Shown: positions 18,381 through 27,350, counted from the first letter of the stretch. The stretch is 60,783 bases of DNA from an uncultured Prevotellaceae bacterium (GCA_902784755.1 CACZVX010000013.1:1-60783); one strand, 5' to 3'. Notes: a model not told the origin generated them from the letters alone. Numbers and translations: made by a program.

Positions 18381-18388
18381 TACATTTG
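18381..18388 (+). promoter_or_regulatory. Promoter of rsmI
   Basis: TACATTTG with TTTG at 18357-18360 (20-base spacer). The ATG at 18398 follows nine bases later, which fixes the start and implies an extremely short leader. Confidence 0.7.
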
Positions 18389-18397
18389 CACTCCGTA

Positions 18398-19072
18398 ATG
18401 GGTATCTTGTACATCATTCCAACTCCTGTGGGCAACATGGAGGATATGACTATGCGTGCTATCCGGCTGCTCCGAGAGGCTGACCTTGTGCTGGCGGAGG
18501 ACACTCGCACGAGCGGGAATCTGCTGAAGCACTTTGATATCAAGAACCATTTGATGTCGCACCATAAGTTCAATGAACATGGCACTTCTGCTGGTATCGT
18601 GGAACGGCTGAAGGTGGGACAGACCATTGCCCTCATCAGCGATGCAGGAACGCCAGGTATCAGCGACCCGGGTTTCTATCTGGTTCGTGAGGCGGTGGCT
18701 GCAGGCGTGGAAGTACAGACCTTACCGGGTGCCACGGCATTCGTGCCGGCGTTGGTGTCAAGTGGAATTCCTTGCGACCGTTTCTGCTTCGAGGGTTTTC
18801 TCCCACAGAAAAAAGGACGGCAGACGCGACTGGAGCAGTTGAGCACCGAGGAACGTACGATGGTCTTCTATGAGAGTCCCTACCGCGTGCTGAAGACGCT
18901 GCAGCAGTTTCGTGATGTTTTTGGCGAGGACCGGCAGGTGAGTTGTTGTCGTGAGATTTCGAAAATTCACGAAGAGAGTGTGCGCGGAACGCTGGCGGAA
19001 GTGATAGCTCATTTCCAGGAGCGCGAGCCCAAAGGTGAATTTGTCATCGTGGTGGAAGGTAGAAAACGATGA
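18398..19072 (+). CDS. rsmI: 16S rRNA (cytidine(1402)-2'-O)-methyltransferase
   Basis: A 224-residue tetrapyrrole-methylase-fold enzyme. The N-terminus MGILYIIPTPVGNMEDMT, then LVLAEDTRTSGNLLKHF, ALISDAGTPGISDPG and VQTLPGATAFVPALV match RsmI, which methylates the ribose of C1402 in 16S rRNA using S-adenosylmethionine. The frame is open 63 bases further upstream, but the promoter box at 18381-18388 lies inside that extension, so the ATG at 18398 is chosen. The length is short of E. coli RsmI because the C-terminal extension is absent, as is usual in Bacteroidetes. Confidence 0.95.
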   Translation: MGILYIIPTPVGNMEDMTMRAIRLLREADLVLAEDTRTSGNLLKHFDIKNHLMSHHKFNEHGTSAGIVERLKVGQTIALISDAGTPGISDPGFYLVREAVAAGVEVQTLPGATAFVPALVSSGIPCDRFCFEGFLPQKKGRQTRLEQLSTEERTMVFYESPYRVLKTLQQFRDVFGEDRQVSCCREISKIHEESVRGTLAEVIAHFQEREPKGEFVIVVEGRKR

Positions 19073-19121
19073 CGATGACCATGACGAAGGACGTATTTAT
19101 TGTAATCAAACCAAATAAGTT

Positions 19122-19970
19122 ATGAAAAAATTACTTTTTGTTGGTCTATGCCTCATGGCTATGGTGGCTTGTCAAGACCAGAAAACAGCTCAGAATCTGG
19201 CCAGCATCAGTCAGGCAGACTCTCTGCAGAAGATTATTGCCCAGAAGGACAATGAGATTAATGACATGATGGGAACTCTGAATGAGATTCAAGAGGGATT
19301 CCGTCAGATTACAGAAGCTGAAAACCGTGTCACTGTGGCACAGTCAGGCGAAAAGGCCGACAAGGCCCAGCAGATTCGTGAGAACATGCAGTTTATTTCT
19401 CAGCGCATGCAGCAGAACAAGCAGCTCATTAACAAGCTCCAGCAGCAGTTGCGTGAGAGTTCTTTCAAGGGTGATGAGTTGAAGAAGACTATTGAGACGC
19501 TGACTGCCCAGTTGGAAGAGAAGGAACAGCAGTTACAGCAGTTGCGCGTGGAACTGGATTCCAAGGATATCCATATCTCCCAGTTGGATGAGACCATCAA
19601 TAACCTGAATACGAACGTATCCAGCCTGCAGGAAGAGAGCTCTCAGAAGACTGAGGTGATTAACACGCAAGACAGGCAGCTCAATACGGCCTGGTATGTG
19701 TTTGGCACGAAGAGCGAGCTGAAGGAGCAGGGCATCCTGGTGAAGGGAAGAGTGCTGCAGGGCAACTTCAACAAGAGCTACTTCACGAAGATTGATATTC
19801 GCGTAGTGAATGAAATTAAGCTGTATTCAAAGTGGGCTAAGCTGCTCACCATGCATCCCGGCAGCAGCTACACGCTGAACCGCGACTCGAAGGATCAGTA
19901 TGTGCTTCGCATCACCAATCCTCAGACTTTCTGGAGTACTTCGAAGTATCTGGTGGTACAGGTGAAGTAA
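19122..19970 (+). CDS. Coiled-coil lipoprotein of unknown function
   Basis: A 282-residue protein with lipobox MVAC (cysteine 17). Residues 30-185 are a long Gln/Glu/Lys-rich coiled coil (NEINDMMGTLNEIQEGF, QLEEKEQQLQQLRVELDSK). The C-terminal 95 residues are a globular domain beginning AWYVFGTKSELKEQGILV and ending TFWSTSKYLVVQVK. I recognise this as a conserved Bacteroidales arrangement but know no function. Its stop codon is directly followed by AATTAAG heptamers. Confidence 0.8.
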   Translation: MKKLLFVGLCLMAMVACQDQKTAQNLASISQADSLQKIIAQKDNEINDMMGTLNEIQEGFRQITEAENRVTVAQSGEKADKAQQIRENMQFISQRMQQNKQLINKLQQQLRESSFKGDELKKTIETLTAQLEEKEQQLQQLRVELDSKDIHISQLDETINNLNTNVSSLQEESSQKTEVINTQDRQLNTAWYVFGTKSELKEQGILVKGRVLQGNFNKSYFTKIDIRVVNEIKLYSKWAKLLTMHPGSSYTLNRDSKDQYVLRITNPQTFWSTSKYLVVQVK

Positions 19971-20131
19971 TTAAGAATTAAGAGTTAAGAATTTAGAGTT
20001 GTTGCCTTCAGCAATTATCAATTAAGAATTGCATAATTCTAAATTCATAATTACTTCCCTCTGCTCAGTGACGCCACGGCTTAAGCCACAGGGGGGCTTA
20101 ATCGCAGCGCAGCGAGAATTAATCTTAAATC
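19971..20131. repeat. Composite heptamer repeat, copy 2, with hairpin-rich middle
   Basis: AATTAAG, AGTTAAG and AATTTAG words lead into AGTTGTTGCC, TTCAGCAATTATCAATT and a second half of TTAAATC/TTAATTC/TTAACTC words in the opposite orientation. Between them lies a GC-rich stretch (20058-20115) with CTTAAGCC and CGCAGCGCAGCG. The two word blocks form an overall inverted arrangement between convergent genes. Confidence 0.75.
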
Positions 20132-20596
20132 TTAATTCTTAACTCTTAATTGTTTAAAGAACTCAACCATTAGCTGGCGGCATTCTTCTTCGAGGATGCC
20201 GCCAATTATTTTGGCTTTCGGATGAAAGGCTTTTGGGGCGTAAAGCTGATAGCCACGCTTCTCATCGGGAGCTCCATAGACAATGCGGGGAACCTGTGCC
20301 CATCCAAGTGCACCGGCACACATCACACAGGGCTCTACCGTGACGTAGAGCGTACATTCCGTCAGATACTTACCGCCCAACTGATTGGCTGCCATGGTGA
20401 TGGCCTGCATCTCGGCATGGGCAGTCACGTCAGTGAGTGTTTCCGTCAGATTATGGGCACGGGCAATGATGCGGTCGCGGCATACGACCACTGCTCCGAT
20501 GGGAATCTCTCCTGCCTCGAGTGCCGCATGCGCTTCGTCGAGCGCACGGTGCATATAGAACTCGTCCTTCTGGTTTTGTTCTTCCGTTTTCGTCAT
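20132..20596 (-). CDS. tadA: tRNA adenosine(34) deaminase
   Basis: Zinc-dependent deaminase of 154 residues that converts A34 to inosine in tRNA-Arg. The catalytic motif HAEMQ with PCVMCAGAL supplies the His, Glu and two Cys. The start at 20596 (MTKTEEQ) is set by the promoter box at 20605-20612; the longer open frame upstream crosses that promoter. The last codons (LRVKN and stop) are written by TTAATTG/TTAACTC/TTAATTC heptamer words, so the natural C-terminus appears to have been replaced by the repeat. Confidence 0.93.
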   Translation of the reverse strand: MTKTEEQNQKDEFYMHRALDEAHAALEAGEIPIGAVVVCRDRIIARAHNLTETLTDVTAHAEMQAITMAANQLGGKYLTECTLYVTVEPCVMCAGALGWAQVPRIVYGAPDEKRGYQLYAPKAFHPKAKIIGGILEEECRQLMVEFFKQLRVKN

Positions 20597-20604
20597 ATTG
20601 TTGG

Positions 20605-20612
20605 CAAAGATA
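20605..20612 (-). promoter_or_regulatory. -7 promoter box of tadA
   Basis: Minus-strand TATCTTTG, eight bases before the ATG at 20596. A short heptamer array (AGTGTGAAGAATGAAG) lies just upstream at about 20629-20650. Confidence 0.6.
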
Positions 20613-20697
20613 GTAAAAAAAAGGAAAATGAAGTGTGAAGAATGAAGAATGTTGCATGTTATGGCAAACTTTTTTTTGTTTATTACTCTTTTTTTTC

Positions 20698-20705
20698 TAC
20701 CTTTG
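20698..20705 (+). promoter_or_regulatory. Promoter of birA
   Basis: TACCTTTG with TTTG at 20675-20678 (19-base spacer). The ATG at 20716 follows ten bases later. Confidence 0.7.
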
Positions 20706-20715
20706 TAGGGCATAT

Positions 20716-21441
20716 ATGGAATGTAAAATCATACATCTTGAAGAAACTGACAGCACGAATGATTTCCTCCGCGGTTACACACCTGTTGACGATGAGGAGA
20801 TGACTGTCGCGTGGACAGAATTCCAGCGTAAGGGGCGTGGCCAGGGCACGAATCACTGGGAAAGTGAAGTGGGCAAGAATCTCACCTTCAGTATTCTCAT
20901 TCATCCGAAGGATGTCCTTGCGCATGACCAGTATATCATCTCCATGGCCATAGCAGAGACCATGCGCCGCTATCTGTCGAGGGTGTTGGAGGAAGAGGTA
21001 TACATCAAATGGCCCAACGATATCTATGTGGGCGACCTCAAGATTGGCGGCATCTTGATAGAGAACCGTCTGAGCGGAGCATTGATTCGCGACTGTGTGA
21101 TAGGCATTGGGTTGAATGTGAATCAACAGGTGTTTGTCAGCGAGGCTCCAAATCCTGTTTCCATGCTGCAGGTCAGCGGTCATGAGTGGGATCGGGAAGA
21201 AGTGCTTCACGACCTGCTTTCTGAGTTTTTGTGGCAGATGGACCATTTCCGTCTGGACAAGATTCGCGAGAAATATCGCCGTCATCTCTATCGCAAGGAG
21301 GGTTTCTATCCCTACAAAGACAGTCAGGGCAACTTTGAGGCGGAACTGGTCACGGTGGAGGATGATGGTCATCTGGTGTTGCGTGACACAGAAGGAAGCC
21401 TTCGCCGCTATGCCTTCAAGGAAGTGGCGTTTGTTTTCTGA
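20716..21441 (+). CDS. birA: Biotin--[acetyl-CoA-carboxylase] ligase
   Basis: A 241-residue class I biotin protein ligase without a DNA-binding domain, so it is an enzyme only and not a repressor. ETDSTNDFL opens the catalytic domain, GRGQGTNHWESE is the biotin/ATP loop, KWPNDIYV is the conserved core, and KIGGILIENR follows. The C-terminal SH3-like cap ends LRRYAFKEVAFVF. It attaches biotin to carboxylase carrier proteins. The start is fixed by the promoter ten bases upstream; the frame itself is open for a further 27 codons. Confidence 0.95.
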   Translation: MECKIIHLEETDSTNDFLRGYTPVDDEEMTVAWTEFQRKGRGQGTNHWESEVGKNLTFSILIHPKDVLAHDQYIISMAIAETMRRYLSRVLEEEVYIKWPNDIYVGDLKIGGILIENRLSGALIRDCVIGIGLNVNQQVFVSEAPNPVSMLQVSGHEWDREEVLHDLLSEFLWQMDHFRLDKIREKYRRHLYRKEGFYPYKDSQGNFEAELVTVEDDGHLVLRDTEGSLRRYAFKEVAFVF

Positions 21442-21445
21442 GTTT

Positions 21446-21476
21446 ATTTAACCAGCTGCGAAGTAGCGCTTAAACT
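21446..21476. repeat. Short TTTAA-flanked hairpin repeat
   Basis: TTTAACCAGC, then TGCGAAGTAGCG, then CTTAAAC. Its complement resembles the element at 27306-27330 (AAGCGC...TTCG...CTGGTTAA). It lies in the 91-base spacer between birA and pyrH. Confidence 0.45.
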
Positions 21477-21532
21477 TTTATCAATGTCTCTGTGTACAAA
21501 TAAAATCTGATACTTTAAATATATAATAGATT

Positions 21533-22243
21533 ATGGCAAAATTTAAAAGAATTCTTCTGAAACTTTCAGGCGAGAGCCTGATGGGTAAGCAAGGTCATGG
21601 CATCGATCCTGAAAGACTTGCTGAGTATGCACAGCAAATCAAGGAAGTCCATGACATGGGCGTGCAGATCGGCATCGTGATTGGCGGTGGTAACATCTTC
21701 CGCGGATTGAGTGGAAGTCAGAAAGGCTTCGACCGTGTAAAGGGTGATCAGATGGGAATGCTGGCTACGGTGATCAACTCCCTGGCCTTGAGTTCCGCAC
21801 TGAGCGTTGTGGGTGTGAAGAACAAGGTATTGACGGCCATTCGAATGGAACCTATCGGTGAGTTTTATACCAAGTGGAAGGCCATCGAGGCCCTTGAAGC
21901 GGGGCTGGTGTGCATCTTCTCTGCAGGAACAGGTTCTCCTTATTTCACGACCGATACCGGATCATCGCTCCGCGGTATTGAGATTGAGGCAGACGCCATG
22001 CTGAAAGGTACACGGGTGGATGGCATCTATACCGCTGATCCTGAGAAAGACCCCACTGCCACGAAGTTCCACGACATTACCTATGACGAGGTGCTTGAAC
22101 GTGGCCTGAAGGTGATGGATCTTTCCGCCGTTGTGATGTGTAACGACAACCACCTTCCCATCTATGTGTTCAATATGGATGTGGTAGGAAACCTGAAAAA
22201 AGTGATGCAGGGTGAGGATATTGGTACCCTGGTGCATAGCTGA
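21533..22243 (+). CDS. pyrH: UMP kinase
   Basis: A 236-residue amino-acid-kinase-fold enzyme converting UMP to UDP. KRILLKLSGESLMG begins the nucleotide-binding core, IVIGGGNIFRG is the glycine loop, and STDTGSS-like TTDTGSSLRGIE and DGIYTADPEKDP match bacterial PyrH, including the uridine-binding and GTP-allosteric regions. Full length. It follows birA by 91 bases; I found no clear promoter of its own. Confidence 0.97.
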   Translation: MAKFKRILLKLSGESLMGKQGHGIDPERLAEYAQQIKEVHDMGVQIGIVIGGGNIFRGLSGSQKGFDRVKGDQMGMLATVINSLALSSALSVVGVKNKVLTAIRMEPIGEFYTKWKAIEALEAGLVCIFSAGTGSPYFTTDTGSSLRGIEIEADAMLKGTRVDGIYTADPEKDPTATKFHDITYDEVLERGLKVMDLSAVVMCNDNHLPIYVFNMDVVGNLKKVMQGEDIGTLVHS

Positions 22244-22251
22244 TTTTTAAT

Positions 22252-22279
22252 GGGATGCGGAGTCGTGGCTCCGTGTCCC
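22252..22279. terminator. Hairpin downstream of pyrH
   Basis: GGGATGCGGAG pairs with CTCCGTGTCCC over 11 positions with two G-T wobbles around a six-base loop. No U-tract follows, so termination is plausible but not typical. Confidence 0.45.
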
Positions 22280-22373
22280 AAATACCATGATAACCCTATT
22301 GGCGAGTCTGTAATGACTGCCGTTTGTTTGTAGAAATGTATAACTGAAAATCTCCACTTTAATCCTTTTTTTT

Positions 22374-24590
22374 ATGAAACCACTAACTTTGAGAATGTTT
22401 CTGGTAGTATTTCTCTCAACGCTTTATGGGAATGTATCTTATGCCCAGTATCCGACGGCTCTTCTCAAACACGAAACAGAGATTGACGCCATTATCAAGA
22501 AGATGACATTAGAGGAAAAGGTGAACATGCTTCATGGAAAGAACATGTTCTCTTCGGCGGGTGTTGAGCGTCTGGGCATTGCCGATATTGAATATGCCGA
22601 CGGTCCCTTCGGTATCCGTGAGGAGATGGAACCTCACAGCTGGAATTCACTACATCTGAAGAATGATTCTGCCACGTTCTTTCCCACGGGTTCGGCATTG
22701 GCTGCAACTTGGTGTCCAGAGATGGCATACGCCTATGGCCGTGGCATGGGCATCGAGGCTCGTCTGCGGGGTAAAGACATGATTCTCGGACCCGCCATCA
22801 ATATCCAGCGCCTTCCTACCGGAGGACGCACTTATGAATATTTCAGTGAGGACCCGTTGCTTAGCGGTATGCTGGCAGTGGCTTATACGAAAGGTGCACA
22901 AGACGTGGGAGCGGCTGTCTGTCTGAAACACTATGCCCTGAACAATCAGGAAAACTACCGCGGTTTTGTGGATGTGAGGGTATCGCCTCGTGCCATGAAC
23001 GAAATCTATCTGAAACCTTTCGAGATGGCTGTTCGTGAGGGTGATGCTTGGGGTGTGATGGCTGCTTATAATAAGGTAGACGGACGATGGTGTTCGGATA
23101 ATCCTATGCTGTTGATAGATATTCTCCGCAAGCGCTGGGGCTTCCCTGGTATTGTGATCAGCGATTGGGGTGGTGTGCATGCCACTTCTGCCGTGGTCAG
23201 CGGTATGAATGTGGAAATGCCCGGCAACCGCTTTATGGGTGAGGCCTTGCTGGATTCCGTCAAGAACGGTAAAATTCCAGTATCTGTCATTGATCAACGC
23301 GTGAGGGAACTGCTTCGCGTGCGTTTGGCCGTGGCGCCTGTTCCTAAAGAGAAGGCCAATGCCGAGATGACTTGTAAGCCTGAACAGTTGAAGACCGCTT
23401 ACGAGGTGGCAAAGCGTTCCATTGTACTCTTGAAGAACGATGGTGCACTGCCGTTGAATCTTAACCGTATCCGCAAAATTGCCGTGATTGGTGATAATGC
23501 CAAATGCAAACAGGCCCTTGGCGGTGTGGGTGCCGGTGTGAAGACCCTTCGCGAGGTAACGCCTTTGGAAGGAATCCGTACGGTGGTGAAGAACGGTGCG
23601 GAAATAGTATGGGCACAAGGCTATCCTTCCTATGGTCCTCAGCAGCGCTTTCAGCGTGTGTCCCCTCAGATGCCTGCAGATCCTGCATTACTCGCAGAAG
23701 CCGTGAAAGTAGCCCGTAGTGCTGATGTGGTAATATTTGTAGCAGGTGATAACCGTGAGGTGGAGACTGAAGGTTCCGACCGTGTCTCCATTGAATTGCC
23801 TCAAGGACAGAACGAAGTGGCAAAGGCGTTGGCTGCTGCCAATAAGAATCTCATCACGGTACTCGTGGCGGGTGGTCCTCTGGAAATTCAGACAGTCAGT
23901 GAAGTTTCGCGTGCGCTGCTCATTTCATGGTTTAATGGTTCTGAGGGTGGACGGGCACTCGCCGATGTGCTAACAGGTAAAGTCTCGCCTTCAGGAAAAC
24001 TGCCTTTCACCTTCCCTCGGAAGTTGGAGGAGTCGCCAGCTTATGCCACGAAGTCATATCCCCAGGAGTTGAAGCAGCAGGAGAAACAAGGCGACATCTT
24101 CGTGGACTTGGTGAATAGGGAGAGAAATGACCGCAATCAGGAACTTATCGCACCTTACACCGAAGACCTGCTGGTGGGCTATCGCTGGTTTACCACCAAG
24201 AAGCTGCCTGTTGCCTATCCTTTCGGCTATGGCCTTTCCTATGCCGAATTTGAATATAGTAATCTTTCTGTGAAACCCTTTGCTGAGGGGATTCGTGTGG
24301 AGTTTGACTTGAAGAACCTGTCGGATATAGCAGCTGAAGAGGTGGCTCAGGTTTATGTCTCTCGCAAGAAATCGGCATTGAAGCGTCCGGCTCTGGAACT
24401 GAAAGGCTTCCAGCGTGTGGCCTTGAAGAAAGGAGAACGGCAGCGCGTGTGTATTCTGCTTCGTCGCGACGATCTAAAGGACTGGAATGCTGCTACCAAC
24501 AGCTGGAAACTGGAAAAAGGCCAGCTCGATATCCTTGTGGGTACTTCGTCGGAAGATATCTATCTGAAAAAAACATTCGACCTCCACTAA
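22374..24590 (+). CDS. Secreted GH3 beta-glycosidase
   Basis: A 738-residue GH3 enzyme with a signal peptide (ending VSYAQ). The barrel has VCLKHYALNNQENYR, whose KH and N residues bind the substrate, and the nucleophile D264 in IVISDWGGVH. The alpha/beta sandwich has SIVLLKNDGALPL and VFVAGDNREVETEGSDR, and a fibronectin-III-like domain closes the C-terminus. Unlike the GH3 at 10.5 kb it has no lipobox and no repeat insertion. Only 12 bases separate it from the next gene, so both are probably one operon. Beta-glucosidase is the default call. Confidence 0.92.
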   Translation: MKPLTLRMFLVVFLSTLYGNVSYAQYPTALLKHETEIDAIIKKMTLEEKVNMLHGKNMFSSAGVERLGIADIEYADGPFGIREEMEPHSWNSLHLKNDSATFFPTGSALAATWCPEMAYAYGRGMGIEARLRGKDMILGPAINIQRLPTGGRTYEYFSEDPLLSGMLAVAYTKGAQDVGAAVCLKHYALNNQENYRGFVDVRVSPRAMNEIYLKPFEMAVREGDAWGVMAAYNKVDGRWCSDNPMLLIDILRKRWGFPGIVISDWGGVHATSAVVSGMNVEMPGNRFMGEALLDSVKNGKIPVSVIDQRVRELLRVRLAVAPVPKEKANAEMTCKPEQLKTAYEVAKRSIVLLKNDGALPLNLNRIRKIAVIGDNAKCKQALGGVGAGVKTLREVTPLEGIRTVVKNGAEIVWAQGYPSYGPQQRFQRVSPQMPADPALLAEAVKVARSADVVIFVAGDNREVETEGSDRVSIELPQGQNEVAKALAAANKNLITVLVAGGPLEIQTVSEVSRALLISWFNGSEGGRALADVLTGKVSPSGKLPFTFPRKLEESPAYATKSYPQELKQQEKQGDIFVDLVNRERNDRNQELIAPYTEDLLVGYRWFTTKKLPVAYPFGYGLSYAEFEYSNLSVKPFAEGIRVEFDLKNLSDIAAEEVAQVYVSRKKSALKRPALELKGFQRVALKKGERQRVCILLRRDDLKDWNAATNSWKLEKGQLDILVGTSSEDIYLKKTFDLH

Positions 24591-24602
24591 TTTTTTCTTA
24601 CT

Positions 24603-26477
24603 ATGATGAAAAAACTTATAGCGGCATTATTGCTGCTAATAGTGGCAAGTGTTTCGGCACAAGCTGGTCATTACAAGAATTTCAAGGTCTCCACCTATGT
24701 CCGCGCTCAGGATGTAGCCCGTATGGACGACAAGAACTTCCTAGAGTCCACTTGGAAGACCATCAGTGAGCAGGTGGATATTGACAAGATCTATCTGGAA
24801 ACCCACCGTGACGCCTTCATTGTGAATGAGAAGGTGCTGCTCAAAGTGAAAAAATTCTTCCAGAAACAGGGGCTCGAAGTGGGTGGCGGTATCACTTATA
24901 CCATCTCTGAGCCTACTGACTTCGAAACCTATAGTTATGCTAGGCCTGCCGACAGGCAGAAAGTTAAGGAGATTGCCGAATACACTGCGAAACATTTTGA
25001 TGATTTCATCCTTGACGACTTCTTTTTTATCGACATCAAAAACGATGACGAGATAGCTGCTAAGGGAAGCAAGAGCTGGACGGATTACCGTTTGCGGCTG
25101 ATGGCTGATGCTGGCAGGGAATTGGTCGTAGGACCTGCTAAGAAGGTAAATCCTAAGGTGAAGGTCATCATCAAATACCCCAACTGGTATGATCATTTCC
25201 AAGGTTTAGGCTTCAACCTGGAGGAAGAACCGCTTTACTTCGACGGTCTTTGGACAGGTACAGAAACACGTGACCCTGGTAGCGCCCAGCATCTGCAGAA
25301 CTACCTCAGTTACAATATTGTGCGCTATTTCGATAATATTGCTCCAGGTAAAAACGGGGGTGGTTGGGTGGATGCTGGTGGTATACACATGGGCGTGGAC
25401 CGCTATGCTGAACAGGTGCATCTCACGATGCTTTCCAAAACGCCGGAGATTATTCTTTGGAATTACATGCAGTTGGCAGAAGTGAAAATGACACCCCAAC
25501 AGAAGCGCGAGTGGCAGGACGGTACCACCAGTTTCAATTACGATGAGATGGCTGCTTCTTACCAGAAAGGCAATAAGACCATCATGCCGTCTACACTGGC
25601 ACGCATTGCCTATGTGACTCTTCGTAATGACGACAAAATTATCGGACAGTTGGGCAATCCCATCGGTCTTGCTTCCTACAAGCCTTTCCATTCCTCAGGT
25701 GAAGATTTTCTGCAGAACTATCTCGGTATGATAGGTTTGCCCATGGATATGTTTTCGCGTTGGCTTGAAAACAAGCAGCAGTTGTTGCTCACCCAGCAGG
25801 CAGCGAAAGATCTGCAACTGGTGGAGAAAATCAAGGCACAGTTACGGAAGGGCGGAGATGTCATCGTGACAACAGGCTTGCTCAAGCAGATCAAAGACCA
25901 ATTGGCAGATGTCTGCGAACTCTATTGCGGTGATCTAAAGGCCATTGTCAATGATTTCGGCCGTATGGGTAAGTCTTCACGTGAGTTCATCATTCCGCAG
26001 GTGAAATATTTCACGAATGATGCGTGGGAAGTGGTCAGTGCAGGTCGTCCGCTCGATGGTGGTGTCTCGGGATATCCTATTCTGCTTCGTGACACCTATT
26101 CAAAGGGAACACTCTATGTGCTCACCATTCCTGATGATTTCGGCAATCTTTATGATTATCCCGCAGGAGTCCTGAATATGATTCGCAGCAAGATGAGCCG
26201 TGATGTGGGCTATTATATAGAAGGCCGTTCAAAGATAGTGTTGTTCCCTTATGACAACAAGACATTTGTCGTGGAGAATTTCAATGATGAAGCCGTGGAG
26301 GTGAATGTAGTGTTCCACAGTAAGGTGGCGGCCCTACGTAATCTTGAAGACAACGGTCAGTTGAAACCTGCCTCCGATGTGGTCTATGGCAATAACCGCT
26401 GGACACCTTACCGTGAGGGGCAAACTGTGTTCCGCCTCAAGCTGCCCGCCCATTCCTATAAGGCATTCGGTTTCTGA
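24603..26477 (+). CDS. Secreted TIM-barrel-like protein, unassigned glycosidase candidate
   Basis: A 624-residue protein with a signal peptide ending VSAQ. I do not recognise a named family. The first 300 residues read like a (beta/alpha)8 barrel: KVSTYVRAQDV, GGGITYTIS, HFDDFILDDFFFID, KVIIKYPNWYDHFQ, PLYFDGLWTGTET and EIILWNYMQL are spaced as successive strands, with acidic residues at the strand ends (DD in FILDDFF, E in TGTETRD). A lyase-independent alpha/beta part and a beta-sandwich tail (VLFPYDNKTFVVENFND) follow. It is 12 bases downstream of a GH3 gene, so a role in the same glycan's breakdown is likely. The catalytic function is inference. Confidence 0.6.
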   Translation: MMKKLIAALLLLIVASVSAQAGHYKNFKVSTYVRAQDVARMDDKNFLESTWKTISEQVDIDKIYLETHRDAFIVNEKVLLKVKKFFQKQGLEVGGGITYTISEPTDFETYSYARPADRQKVKEIAEYTAKHFDDFILDDFFFIDIKNDDEIAAKGSKSWTDYRLRLMADAGRELVVGPAKKVNPKVKVIIKYPNWYDHFQGLGFNLEEEPLYFDGLWTGTETRDPGSAQHLQNYLSYNIVRYFDNIAPGKNGGGWVDAGGIHMGVDRYAEQVHLTMLSKTPEIILWNYMQLAEVKMTPQQKREWQDGTTSFNYDEMAASYQKGNKTIMPSTLARIAYVTLRNDDKIIGQLGNPIGLASYKPFHSSGEDFLQNYLGMIGLPMDMFSRWLENKQQLLLTQQAAKDLQLVEKIKAQLRKGGDVIVTTGLLKQIKDQLADVCELYCGDLKAIVNDFGRMGKSSREFIIPQVKYFTNDAWEVVSAGRPLDGGVSGYPILLRDTYSKGTLYVLTIPDDFGNLYDYPAGVLNMIRSKMSRDVGYYIEGRSKIVLFPYDNKTFVVENFNDEAVEVNVVFHSKVAALRNLEDNGQLKPASDVVYGNNRWTPYREGQTVFRLKLPAHSYKAFGF

Positions 26478-26483
26478 TAGAAC

Positions 26484-26519
26484 AAAAATACAGAGTCGCT
26501 TATCCGACTCTGTATTTTT
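26484..26519. terminator. Bidirectional terminator holding a stop codon in its loop
   Basis: A perfect 15-base stem (AAAAATACAGAGTCG with its complement) around a six-base loop, flanked by A and T runs. It serves both convergent genes. The stop codon of the minus-strand gene (26500-26502) lies across the loop. Confidence 0.85.
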
Positions 26520-27003
26520 CTATCTGAGCAACAACCTGCGACGCCCATTCCTCATCGTAACCCACATTAAAACGAATGTAGCGGTAGTTCTCGTTGCGAC
26601 AGGTAATAATAACCTGATATTCGGCAACGGTGTAGGGCGTGGCCATGTTTTTTGCTGCCACACTTTCAATATCGGAAATAGGAATCTTGACACCGGCAGC
26701 AATGATGAAGCCTTGTTGTTTATACACGGGAATGGCACCGCCCACCTCATTGGCAAGCACGGCATTGGTGACGATGACATCATCGGGTTCACCGTATTTT
26801 GCCGTCACTTCCTCCAAGGTCGTCAGCATATCTATACGTCCGCTGTCAGCAGGTTCATTCCGGTATTGACGATAGCGCATATAGAAAAAGGCCAGTACCA
26901 ACACAGGGACAATGAGCAAGAGAGTCATCGGACCTGCCCACACGAAGACAAGCAGGATGGCTATAATGCTTAGAATCAAGGTTCTTTTTGTAGGTTTATT
27001 CAT
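26500..27003 (-). CDS. Small membrane protein of unknown function
   Basis: A 167-residue protein with two adjacent hydrophobic helices near the N-terminus (TLILSIIAILLVFVWAG and a second ending AFFYMRY) followed by a soluble domain. The soluble part (LTTLEEVTAKYGEPDDVIV, then IPISDIESVAAKN and YQVIITCRNENYRYIRFNV) reads like a small beta-barrel of PH-like type. The start at 27003 is chosen because it lies four bases after the stop of the DUF4834 gene; the open frame upstream overlaps that gene. Function unknown. Confidence 0.72.
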   Translation of the reverse strand: MNKPTKRTLILSIIAILLVFVWAGPMTLLLIVPVLVLAFFYMRYRQYRNEPADSGRIDMLTTLEEVTAKYGEPDDVIVTNAVLANEVGGAIPVYKQQGFIIAAGVKIPISDIESVAAKNMATPYTVAEYQVIITCRNENYRYIRFNVGYDEEWASQVVAQIEKYRVG

Positions 27004-27007
27004 ATAA

Positions 27008-27268
27008 TCAGGCATCTTCGTAATCCACGTATTCTCCTTCATCATCAGGAATAATCTTGCGGTTGGCTTCCTCAGGCGTACGTTGGTCAATAATCAGGTC
27101 GTTTTCATTGTTGCCATTTCTTCTGCGATGAGACGACTGCTGCTGTCGCTCATTTTCCTGAAACTGACGGCGTGCATTATTGAAGCTGCTGAAGACACGC
27201 CAAACGAAATAGCCGATGCTGACAACTACGGCCAAAAACAGAATGAGGAGAAATTTCAGGATAAACAT
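27008..27268 (-). CDS. DUF4834 family small membrane protein
   Basis: An 86-residue protein: one N-terminal transmembrane helix (FLLILFLAVVVSIGYFVWRVF), a Gln/Arg-rich linker and an acidic end (DDEGEYVDYED). This matches the Bacteroidetes-restricted family DUF4834 as I remember it. It is followed four bases later by the 167-residue membrane protein, so they form an operon. Function unknown. Confidence 0.75.
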   Translation of the reverse strand: MFILKFLLILFLAVVVSIGYFVWRVFSSFNNARRQFQENERQQQSSHRRRNGNNENDLIIDQRTPEEANRKIIPDDEGEYVDYEDA

Positions 27269-27298
27269 AGAGGACGATGACGATGAAATAAGAGTTTA

Positions 27299-27350
27299 AT
27301 AGGTTAAGCGCCCTTCGGGCTGGTTAAGCGTCGCATAGCGGCTGTTTAAT
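27299..27350. repeat. Double hairpin repeat between DUF4834 and pssA
   Basis: Two adjacent units start GGTTAAGCG: the first holds the hairpin GCCC-TTC-GGGC, the second holds CGCATAGCG. It lies in the 139-base spacer and resembles the element at 21446-21476. Confidence 0.45.
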
